This document shows, one piece after another, positions 40,505 through 49,124 of a stretch of 64,000 nucleotides of DNA. Numbering within the stretch: the stretch's first letter is position 1; each line of letters begins with the position of its first letter. The stretch spans positions 22,327-86,326 of the forward strand of contig JAHENZ010000222.1 in assembly GCA_018609755.1 (NCBI GenBank), written 5' to 3'. Source of the DNA: Salinivenus sp. (GTDB lineage: Bacteria > Bacteroidota > Rhodothermia > Rhodothermales > Salinibacteraceae). The notes under the pieces are model-generated. The model was given only the letters and a program-made list of their open reading frames with translations, ran no database searches and was not told the DNA's origin. Position numbers and translations under genes: made by a program.

Positions 40505-40623
40505 CGAGGAGCGCCGGGCGCGACGTAACAATCTTCTTTCGCCCTCACGTGAGGACACCGGAAGTTGCATTCTCCGGTGCCAATGATGAATATCGGAGTG
40601 GGTGTCTTTATCTTTTCCTCACG

Positions 40624-41199
40624 ATGCGCCGTCTACTTTCAAAGGTCTTTTTGCTTTCCATGCGTCTCGCTCTCTCGTCCCTCCTGGTTCTGCTCCTTTT
40701 TGTCGGTTGCCAAAGCAGCTCGCAGAGCAGCCTTCAGAACCGGATCGATTCCCTGGAGAGGGTCAATCAGAGTCTGGAACGTGAGGCCCGGCTACTTCGC
40801 GATTCCCTTCGCTCGGCGAATCCGTCGGAGCAGACGCTCTCCCCCCCGGTCTACTTTCCCTCCGGAAGTGCGTGGCTCTTCAACGAAGCAAAGGAGCGGC
40901 TCGACCAGCACGCTCAGACGCTGAAGCAGAAGTACCCGGACGCAGGCTTCCGTATTAAGGGCTATACCGATAGCGTGCCCATAGGCCCGACCCTGCAGGA
41001 CACGTATCCCAGCAACTGGTACCTCTCGTCTCAGCGGGCGGCGGCAGTAGCCCATTACCTTGATAAAGAGCACGACATACGGACCAAGTCACTTGAGATT
41101 GAGGCGTTTGGATCCAAAGCCCCCGTCGCGCCGAACGAGACGTCGCAGGGCCGCCGCCAGAATCGTCGCGTAGAGATTGTCGTGGAAGATGCCCCATAG
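40624..41199 (+). CDS. OmpA family lipoprotein
   Basis: Lipobox LLFVGCQ; FRIKGYTDSVPIG...WYLSSQRAAAVAHYL...IEAFGSKAPVAPNETSQGRRQNRRVEI. Confidence 0.92.
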   Translation: MRRLLSKVFLLSMRLALSSLLVLLLFVGCQSSSQSSLQNRIDSLERVNQSLEREARLLRDSLRSANPSEQTLSPPVYFPSGSAWLFNEAKERLDQHAQTLKQKYPDAGFRIKGYTDSVPIGPTLQDTYPSNWYLSSQRAAAVAHYLDKEHDIRTKSLEIEAFGSKAPVAPNETSQGRRQNRRVEIVVEDAP

Positions 41200-41470
41200 T
41201 ACCCCCGACCTTGCTAGCGGACTTACACAACTGACGTAATGCCGAAGCACAGGAGCGCAAGGTCCGGAATAGGAATGAGCAATCCATCCATCGAGGTCGG
41301 CCTCTCGATCAATTCGTGGAGCTGGAGGACGGAGAGCAGAAACTACAATGCCCGGGTACCGGGTCCGGCGAGTGTAAAGCTGTGGTGCACACGAAAGAGC
41401 AGGTCCGGTACCGGTAGTGACCGCACCTTCCCCGCTCCCATACACCCTTTTCATCCGTGCATGGTTCGGC

Positions 41471-41698
41471 TCAGCTTTTCATCTCCGGAGGCGTGCATTT
41501 GGGACAATACGTCCGGCCAATCGGCAGTTGCATCCATCCTCGCTTCTGGAGAACATTCTCCACTGCATCAAGGTTATCGGGGTTTGGGTGACAGTCGCGA
41601 GCGTCGCCTCGCGTTACCCTCGTCTCTGCGCCGCACGAAGTACACTTGTAAGTGAACGGATAAGAAAGTTCAGGCACGTACCCGAAAGAGTAATTCAA
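41471..41698 (-). CDS. Small zinc-ribbon-like protein (copy 2); true start probably GTG at VPELSYPF
   Basis: CTSC...CPKC; near-identical to 597..803 with conserved upstream sequence. Confidence 0.7.
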   Translation of the reverse strand: MNYSFGYVPELSYPFTYKCTSCGAETRVTRGDARDCHPNPDNLDAVENVLQKRGWMQLPIGRTYCPKCTPPEMKS

Positions 41699-41763
41699 AT
41701 GATCGTCTCTGCAGTCTGGCGTAGGTCCCGGCGTGCTGCCTCCCGACTGTCGATGTGCCCGGT

Positions 41764-43638
41764 TTATCCCGCGTTTTCTCTCTGCTGGACGTCAGTGCTG
41801 ACCAGGGATGAGACCATGTCGGGGTCCTGGATCTGGTTTTGCCGCGCAAGGAAGACAACCTGATCGCCGGGTTGGGGCGTTTCGGACTCGACCTCCGACA
41901 GCACAATGAGGTGCTGATCACGGACGATAAACATCGGAAGTATATCCGTCCCTAGTCGCTCGCGCAGGACCTCGAACGAGACCGGAATGTCCGGCTCTAC
42001 GACGTGCAGACGGTCCCCCCGCCGGAAGCGATCGCGGAGGGTCTTGCAGCTTGCATCCTCCCCGAACAGGAGATGACCGCGCAGGTGGCTTGGGAGCTCT
42101 CCTTCCGCGTAGCGATTGTCGGCGTGCGCCGGAAGCTGGAAGATGTCGGTCGTTTCGAACACCTCCGAGAAGTGAAGCGCAACGAGGGAGGCGACCTCAT
42201 CATCCGGAATCGCAATGAGCAGATGCCCGATGCCACTCAAGTCGAGGTCGTCAAGGACCGACTCGGAAAGGATGTCCACCCGCCGGGCGGGCACGCCCTG
42301 CCTCTTGGCCCACTGGACCCGATCGGGGTTCGAATCGATGAGTTGGACCGTAACGCCAAGTCGCTGCAGAGCCGAGGCGACGGTACATACCCAGCCCTCT
42401 GCCCCGACGAAGAGAATGCCCTGCGGATTGAGATCAGCCATTCCCAGCCTACTTGCGAGAAGGGGAGCCGTCAGGCCGTAAAGGGCGACGGTTCCTACAA
42501 TGACGCTGAACACGACGGGAACGAGCGCGTCGGCCGATTCGGGAGCAACCGCCTGCAGGTCAAACGCAAAAAGCGAGGCCATTGCCGCCGCGACGATGCC
42601 TCGGGGGGCAAGCCAGGCCAGAAACGCCTGCTCGCGCCACGAAAGCCCCGTACCAATGCAGGAAACGATCACCGCCACGGGGCGAACGAGCAGAACGAGA
42701 ATTCCCGTCAGGAGAAGCGTTTGCCCGCCTACGTGTTCGAAGACGGCGAGGTCGAGCCGAGCGCTCAACACGATGAAGAGGGTTCCGATGAGGAGGACCT
42801 GGAGGTTTTCTTTGAACTCGATAATGCGCTGAACCGGGACGTACTCTTGATTCGCAACGACAACGCCCATCAGCGTCGTCGTGAGAAGCCCCGCCTCGTG
42901 CTGAATGGCCTCCGCGCCGACGAAGGCGACGACGACAAAGGTGAGAGTGAGCGGATTGCGCAGGAAATCGGGAACGAGCCGCCGGCGGAGCGTGAAGATG
43001 AGAAGTGCGGCGACACTCCCTCCCACGAGGACACTTCCGCCAAGGGCCAATCCTAGGCCCTTAAGAACGTGGAGCGTGGCTCCGACGACGCCGGGCGATG
43101 AGACCGTCGGGTCGTGCAAAAGCAAGATCACCTCCAGGACGAGGACCGACAGGATCGCGCCGATGGGATCGATCGTGATCCCTTCCCACTTGGCGATCGC
43201 CCCAATTCGCCCCTTCGGCCGAATCTGGCGCAAAAGCGGCACGATTACCGTCGGGCCCGTCACGACGAGAATTGCCCCCGTGAGAAGGGAAAGCTCCAGC
43301 CCGAATCCTTCCGTCCCGTACACAGAGGCAGCTCCGAGGACCCAGGTCACGAGAACCCCAACCGAAATCAGGTTCCGGACCGGCGTTCTGACCTCTTTCA
43401 GCTCTTTAAGCCGCAAGTTGAGCCCGCCTTCGAAGAGGATTATTCCGACGGACACGGACACAAAGGGATAGAGCCAGTCTCCCTGTAGCAGGGCAGGGTC
43501 CACAATTCCGAACACCGGCCCGGCCAGAAACCCTGCGCCGAGCAGTAGAAGAATGGAGGGAAGCTGGTACTGCCAGGCGACCCACTGGGCCCCAATCCCC
43601 AGAACCAAAATAAGTGCACCCGAAAAAAGGATTGTCAC
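41764..43638 (-). CDS. Cation:proton antiporter (CPA1/NhaP-type) with C-terminal RCK-like domain
   Basis: GIILFEGGLNLRLKELKEVRTPVRNLISVGVLVTW; AILVVTGPTVIVPLL; ILFVGAEGWVCTVASALQRLGVTVQLIDSNPDRVQWAKRQGV. Confidence 0.93.
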   Translation of the reverse strand: MTILFSGALILVLGIGAQWVAWQYQLPSILLLLGAGFLAGPVFGIVDPALLQGDWLYPFVSVSVGIILFEGGLNLRLKELKEVRTPVRNLISVGVLVTWVLGAASVYGTEGFGLELSLLTGAILVVTGPTVIVPLLRQIRPKGRIGAIAKWEGITIDPIGAILSVLVLEVILLLHDPTVSSPGVVGATLHVLKGLGLALGGSVLVGGSVAALLIFTLRRRLVPDFLRNPLTLTFVVVAFVGAEAIQHEAGLLTTTLMGVVVANQEYVPVQRIIEFKENLQVLLIGTLFIVLSARLDLAVFEHVGGQTLLLTGILVLLVRPVAVIVSCIGTGLSWREQAFLAWLAPRGIVAAAMASLFAFDLQAVAPESADALVPVVFSVIVGTVALYGLTAPLLASRLGMADLNPQGILFVGAEGWVCTVASALQRLGVTVQLIDSNPDRVQWAKRQGVPARRVDILSESVLDDLDLSGIGHLLIAIPDDEVASLVALHFSEVFETTDIFQLPAHADNRYAEGELPSHLRGHLLFGEDASCKTLRDRFRRGDRLHVVEPDIPVSFEVLRERLGTDILPMFIVRDQHLIVLSEVESETPQPGDQVVFLARQNQIQDPDMVSSLVSTDVQQRENAG

Positions 43639-43915
43639 GAGGGTCTCGCAGCCATTTGCATGTGTGCAAACACGAACGTGAACGCCCGGCAGCGAGGGCT
43701 CTCAGGACTCAGCGGGCACGTCTGTGCTGTCGATGACGACGTACTCAGAAGAACACGTATCGGTTACGTACTCATCAATGCTGTCCGGTCCGGACAACAG
43801 TACGGCGAGAAAGACACTCGCGTATGTCAGCGTAGGCTTGATCCCCCCAACACCCAATCCGATCAGGGAAGCACCCGTCCCGGAGAGAAGGGAGCAAGCA
43901 GTCTCCAGCGGAAAA

Positions 43916-44170
43916 CTACCCCCCATGAATCGCAACGAGCGGCCGAAAGTCGATCGCTGCCACGGCATCTTCCTCCTCGTCAGTCGTCTGGTACTGGTAG
44001 GTTTCAACAGCCGAGCGCTCTGCTTCAGGGCTATCGTCGGAGCTACCGTTGGCCCATTCCTCAAAGTCCTCGACAATTGTGGTGGCCTGCTCGGCCGGGA
44101 CGTTGTAGAGATCCCGAACGTAGTACTCGTCGGCCTGATTGAGGGGTTTGTACACCAGAGAAAGGCGCAT
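43916..44170 (-). CDS. Hypothetical small acidic protein
   Basis: 84 aa from MRLSLVYKPLNQADEYYVRDLYNVPAEQATTIVEDFEEW; no family recognised. Confidence 0.45.
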   Translation of the reverse strand: MRLSLVYKPLNQADEYYVRDLYNVPAEQATTIVEDFEEWANGSSDDSPEAERSAVETYQYQTTDEEEDAVAAIDFRPLVAIHGG

Positions 44171-44424
44171 GAGTAGGCTTTGGCTTCGGTCGTGACAACA
44201 AACAGTGTAGAGTCTCCAGTCTTGAAGAAGGTAAGAGAGATGCGTAACGTCAATCGACGTAGAACAAGGTACGGTCAAGACGATATGGCCAAAACAAGAA
44301 ATTGAGGACGCGTAACACGACACCACCGGGGTCTTTCTGCTCTCGGCTTGAGCGAGACGTCGTGGCTACGTCCGTCTCTCATTCGGTTGAATTCATCCGA
44401 CCCAACGTAAACAACCTACCGGAT

Positions 44425-45060
44425 ATGCGCGCACTTCTCATCATTGACCTCCAGAACGACTTTTGTCCCGGCGGAGCCTTGGCCGTACCGGAGGGCGACG
44501 CCATCGTCCCCACGGTGAATAAGCTGCTGGGAAATTTCGAGCACGTGTTGATGACGCAAGACTGGCACCCGGAGGGGCACCGGTCCTTCGCGTCGTCGCA
44601 TCGGCATTACGAACCCTACGACGTGATCGAGATGGACTACGGCGAGCAGGTGCTGTGGCCCGACCACTGCGTGCAAGGGACCGAAGGAGCCGAGTTTCAC
44701 CCGGACCTCGACACCACGCATTCAGAACTCATCCTCCGCAAGGGCTTTCGCCCCGAGATTGACTCCTACTCGGCCTTCTACGAAAACGACGGCGAAACGC
44801 CAACGGGCCTGGCCGGCTATCTGCACGAGCGGGGCATCGACACGCTCTACCTCTGCGGTCTGGCCACCGACTTTTGCGTGAAGTGGTCGGCCGTGGACGG
44901 GTGCGAGGAAGGCTTCGACATGTATGTGATCGAGGACGCCACACGGGGCATCGACCAGGACGGCTCTCTCCAACAGGCCTGGAGGGAGATGGAAGAAGCC
45001 GGGGTAGAGGCGATCTCTTCCCAAGACGCCGTCAGCAATCAATACCCAAGCGTTTTGTAG
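44425..45060 (+). CDS. pncA: Nicotinamidase (isochorismatase family)
   Basis: MRALLIIDLQNDFCPGGALAVPEGD; DWHPEGHRSFASSH; WPDHCVQGTEGAEFH; LYLCGLATDFCVKWSAVDG. Confidence 0.93.
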   Translation: MRALLIIDLQNDFCPGGALAVPEGDAIVPTVNKLLGNFEHVLMTQDWHPEGHRSFASSHRHYEPYDVIEMDYGEQVLWPDHCVQGTEGAEFHPDLDTTHSELILRKGFRPEIDSYSAFYENDGETPTGLAGYLHERGIDTLYLCGLATDFCVKWSAVDGCEEGFDMYVIEDATRGIDQDGSLQQAWREMEEAGVEAISSQDAVSNQYPSVL

Positions 45061-45337
45061 ACGGCAGTCTGCTGCCACTTTGATTGAAGAGACCAACGTA
45101 CCGCGTAGTGCAGCGTCAACTATGATTTTTCCGGTAGGTCAAATTCGGAAGAGCGACACGTTTTGTAGCGCCGTTGGAGTCCAACGGCGCCACAGGGGCG
45201 ATTTCGGACAGAATCGCCAAACATGTACGCGACGTGTCGCGACTCTTACGTCCAAACATTGAGAGTTGACGTAGCAGTAGGGGCTGTACCTGCGTCCCAT
45301 GGTCTCCTTATACCAGGTGGGGAGTTCCGAAAACAGG

Positions 45338-46729
45338 TCACATTGTACGTTCGAGGCGCTGTCGCGTCTCTTCGAGGCGTCCTTCCATCGCGTCACTAAG
45401 AGCCACGTCGTAGCCTTTCTCGCTGCGGTCGAGAGCGCGCAGTCGGTCTGGAAGTTCGGCCACGCGGGCGGCGGCGTGCTCGCGGATCGATTCGAGCGGG
45501 CGGGGGACGCCGGCCTCCGTCCGGGTCCCCCGCGCCATCACTCGTTCAAGAAGGGACGCGCCGGGAGGCGGGTCCTCTACGGTCGCGATGACGTCGCGCA
45601 CCGCCGTCCCGTTCTCGTACTGCCGAATGACCTGCTTCCGCCCCGGCAGGTTTGACTTCTTGGAGGAGAGCTTCATGCGGGGCGTGCCCGCATAGCCGCA
45701 CAGCTTGTAGGCGCTGTCGAGCGTGGGCTGGTCGGCCGAGGTCCCCATCTTCGTCCCCACCCCGAAGCCGTCGATCGGGGCCTCCCGGTCGAGCAGCCCT
45801 CGAATCTTGTACTCGTCGAGACCACTGCTGGCGAAGATCATCATGTCAGTGAGTCCGGCCTGGTCGAGAAGACGACGTGATTCCTTGGCCAACTCCGCCA
45901 GGTCCCCGGAATCGAGCCGGATGCCCCGCACCTGAAAGTCGTCGCCCTTCTCCTCCGCAAGCTCGATCACCTTCTTCACTCCAGAAATCGTGTCGTAGGT
46001 GTCGACCAGCAGGATCGTCTCCGGATACAGCTCCGCAAACTCGCGGAAGGCGTCCATTTCGGAATCGTGAGCCTCGATGTAGCTGTGCGCCATCGTGCCG
46101 GTAATGGGGAGGTCGTAGGCCTGACCAGCGGCAACGTTGGAGGTGGCGTCCACCCCGGCGATGTACGCGGCGCGAGCTGCCTTCATCGATGCGTCCGTGC
46201 CATGCATGCGGCGCATGCCGAAATCGGCCACCAGTCGCTCGCTGTCCCCACCCCGCGCCGCCTCCACCACCCGGACCGCCTTCGAAGCGATCATCGTCTG
46301 GAACGTAATCTGGTTCAAGAGAAACGTCTCGGCCAGCTGCGCCTCCCCAATCGGGGCCACGACCTCCACGAGCGGCTCGTCCGGGAAGACGGGCGTCCCC
46401 TCCGGCACGGCGTACACGTCGCCGGTAAACTCGAAGTCTTCCAGCCACGTCAGAAAGTCGTCCGAAAACTGGTCCTGTGCCGCGAGGTAGGTTAGCGCCT
46501 CCTCCGAAAAGGAAAGCTCTTCCAGATACTCCAGCGCCTGCTCGAGCCCGCAGGCCAGGAGGTAATTGCGGTCCTTGAGGCGGCGCACGAAGAGATCGAA
46601 CACTGCCGTCTCGTCCATGCCCTCCCGCCAGTAGGCCTGGAGCATCGTCAGCTGGTACAGATCCGTATACAACGGAGCAGTTTCCTCGCCGAACGTTCCC
46701 GGAAACGGTGCAGCGTCAGAATTCATCAT
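45338..46729 (-). CDS. pncB: Nicotinate phosphoribosyltransferase
   Basis: LYTDLYQLTMLQAYW; ADFGMRRMHGTDASMKAARAAYIAGVDATSNV; GTMAHSYI; IRLDSGDL; FASSGLDEYKI; GVGTKMGTS. Confidence 0.94.
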   Translation of the reverse strand: MMNSDAAPFPGTFGEETAPLYTDLYQLTMLQAYWREGMDETAVFDLFVRRLKDRNYLLACGLEQALEYLEELSFSEEALTYLAAQDQFSDDFLTWLEDFEFTGDVYAVPEGTPVFPDEPLVEVVAPIGEAQLAETFLLNQITFQTMIASKAVRVVEAARGGDSERLVADFGMRRMHGTDASMKAARAAYIAGVDATSNVAAGQAYDLPITGTMAHSYIEAHDSEMDAFREFAELYPETILLVDTYDTISGVKKVIELAEEKGDDFQVRGIRLDSGDLAELAKESRRLLDQAGLTDMMIFASSGLDEYKIRGLLDREAPIDGFGVGTKMGTSADQPTLDSAYKLCGYAGTPRMKLSSKKSNLPGRKQVIRQYENGTAVRDVIATVEDPPPGASLLERVMARGTRTEAGVPRPLESIREHAAARVAELPDRLRALDRSEKGYDVALSDAMEGRLEETRQRLERTM

Positions 46730-46789
46730 AATCGATGCCTTCAGCTTAGAAAACAAAACGCCTGTTCGAGTCTGTGCTTCCCCCGGAGA

Positions 46790-47251
46790 TTACTCCGACG
46801 AAAGGTGGTCGGCGAGAGCCTCTAGAACGGCAATGGAAAGCGGACGGCTGTGCAGCGTCTCTCCGGAAGAGGGGTCGTAGGACCGCCACTGGACCCCGAT
46901 AAAGGACTTTTCCTCGGGGCTCTCGACGAGACTTCCGGCTGGATTCACCTCAAAGGAGACTCTCGTATCCACAAAGTCTCCAACCAGCATCTCCTGAACA
47001 GTGAGGCTCATTCCTGTCGGGTCGTGGTCGCTCATGTCCCCGTAGTAGAACTTCCCCGGCCAGGGGCACTCGTGCACCTGCACCTGAAGGGAAGGGACGA
47101 GCTCCTCGGCGTTTTGAAACGCCTCCACACACGCAAGCACTTCCTGGAGGTCCTTCAGGGTGAAGACGATCCCGAAGTACCCGAACGGCGTCTTCACCGG
47201 AGCCGGCTTGTCGAGTTCGAGAAGCACTTCCTTCGCGCGAACGGAATCCAT
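46790..47251 (-). CDS. Hypothetical protein
   Basis: 153 aa from MDSVRAKEVLLELDKPAPVKTPFGYFGIVFTLKDL; no family recognised. Confidence 0.6.
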   Translation of the reverse strand: MDSVRAKEVLLELDKPAPVKTPFGYFGIVFTLKDLQEVLACVEAFQNAEELVPSLQVQVHECPWPGKFYYGDMSDHDPTGMSLTVQEMLVGDFVDTRVSFEVNPAGSLVESPEEKSFIGVQWRSYDPSSGETLHSRPLSIAVLEALADHLSSE

Positions 47252-47451
47252 GGTAGAGAAAAGACGAAAAGGAGAGGGTATACGCGACTTAGAGACTGTT
47301 TTGATTTCACATGCTGGCGTCAGGAGCCTCACGTGACGACTGCAACCTGGTCGATTCCAGCCATTCTTCGCTCCAACATTCCTCGCGAGCCCTCTCGGGT
47401 AAAACGGAACGGCATCGTTAATGAACACGACTCAAAAATCAAAACAGTCTC

Positions 47452-48576
47452 TCAGCCCCTGTGCCAAGGAGAAACGCGGCCGCCCAGGCAATCCTCCGGC
47501 GACGCTGGGTTCCGAGCTGTCCGACATCGAGGAAAGGAAACGCTCTCGCGGAGACGGTCTGCCGTGGAAACGGGGGCGAGCCCCAGTCTTTCCGTTTTGC
47601 CTATTTGCTCCCCTGATCCCTCCGCAGCCGAGTTTGTGTTTTCAAAGGTGGGCCTGCAATTGGTGTCCCTGTGATTCTCGTTCCCTTTCCCAGCGGGAAC
47701 TGCCAGCCGAAGATCGCCGCTCTCTTGACGGATCGTAATGGTGTCGCCGTTTTCAATCAGGCACGTTGAACGGTCGACCCGGAAGAACGCCCGGCCACTG
47801 CGGCTGTAAACGTGGGCCTCAACAATCGAGGCCCCCGGTACGAGCATCGGCCGGGTGGCAAGCGTGTGAGAGGCTACCGGTGTCACGAGCAGGCCGTCTG
47901 TACCGGGAACGACGAGAGGCCCGCCGGCCGAGAGGGATCGGGCCGCCGAGCCGGTGGGCGTGGAGATGACGAGCCCATCGGCTTCGTAGCTCGTAAGTGG
48001 GCGGTCGTTTACCGACAGGTCGATTCGAAGAAGGGCGTCGTTTTCACTTCGCCGGAAGACAACCTCTTCTGCCCCGACGTAACCTTCATTCGAGTTTGAG
48101 ACATCCTCTTGATTCGGCTCCAAGCTACGTTTCTCTTTTCCTCCTGGGCTCTCCTTCTCCGGGTTCAAACCGGCCCCGAGGAGCATCCGGGAGTCGAGAA
48201 CACCTTTCCCCCCGAGAAGCTGTCCTACTGCTTCTGTGAGCTCCTCCTCCCCGATCGCCGGAAATCCTTTTCCTTCTCCGACGAGAAGAACGATCGGGCC
48301 ATGACGAAAAATGAGCCTCAGGCGGCGAAGGAGGGCCTCCGTTCCTCCCCACAGCACGAGAAGGTCGGCTGCGAGGGCCAGGGGCTTTTCGTCACACGCG
48401 TAGAGAGCCCCGATCGAAGCAGGGGAAAGAGCGTCCCGCTGGTGCTGAAAAAACGCCTCGGAAAGACTTGGTCCTCCGTACAGGTCGATGTCACGATCGT
48501 CGAGCCGTTCGATGAGCTCCCATACCTGTACCCATCCCTCCTCTGTCTGTGGCATCCCCCAAAGCCCAATCTTCAT
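47452..48576 (-). CDS. NAD kinase-like protein with degenerate catalytic motifs
   Basis: YEADGLVISTPTGSAARSLSAGGPLVVPGTDGLLVTPVASHTLATRPMLVP is NADK-like, but the GGDGT position reads GGTEA and the C-terminal ~80 aa are not NADK-like. Confidence 0.75.
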   Translation of the reverse strand: MKIGLWGMPQTEEGWVQVWELIERLDDRDIDLYGGPSLSEAFFQHQRDALSPASIGALYACDEKPLALAADLLVLWGGTEALLRRLRLIFRHGPIVLLVGEGKGFPAIGEEELTEAVGQLLGGKGVLDSRMLLGAGLNPEKESPGGKEKRSLEPNQEDVSNSNEGYVGAEEVVFRRSENDALLRIDLSVNDRPLTSYEADGLVISTPTGSAARSLSAGGPLVVPGTDGLLVTPVASHTLATRPMLVPGASIVEAHVYSRSGRAFFRVDRSTCLIENGDTITIRQESGDLRLAVPAGKGNENHRDTNCRPTFENTNSAAEGSGEQIGKTERLGLAPVSTADRLRESVSFPRCRTARNPASPEDCLGGRVSPWHRG

Positions 48577-49124
48577 GGCAGGTCGCGTCTTTGAGGATCA
48601 CGAGTTCACATCCCCCCACGATATTCCTCGGTCGCCCGGTGCCTGCGACCGTCTCCCTCAAAGGGTAAGACAACCTTCCGAGAAGACGTAACAGATTTGG
48701 CTATCAGTCCGGGATAAAGCGCTCATTTCGCGAACAATTAACGCTAAAAGACGAAATGATAATTCCGTTTTGTCTACAAACGGCGTAACAGTCTTCGGAC
48801 GTATTCCCCCGACCCAGGCCCTCGTTTGTTTTCGTAGCCGCCCTCACTTGAGATGAGCCTGACCTGCTTTCGCCACTTCGGGGCCCTAGAGGGAGCTCCT
48901 CCTCTTCCGGACGCACCTCGCCGACCGGCCCGAAAAAGGCGCGTTCTTCTTTTGAGGGAGGGTCCCTTCGAAGAGGTGGGCCGCCCCCGGACGTTTCTGC
49001 CCTACTGCAGGAAGGCCGGAGCCTCGATTCGATCGATCCACTGGGCCCCGAAAAGCAAAAGCGTCGATTGCTCGTTCTTCTCTGCGGGACCGAAAATAAG
49101 TGAGGTCCTCCGGATTCTGAGCAC

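Noticed and set aside
41205-41245. Possible third end of the TIR element (ggacttacacaactgacg)
   Set aside because: Only the terminal ~10 nt resemble the TIR; the internal sequence does not match, so chance is likely.
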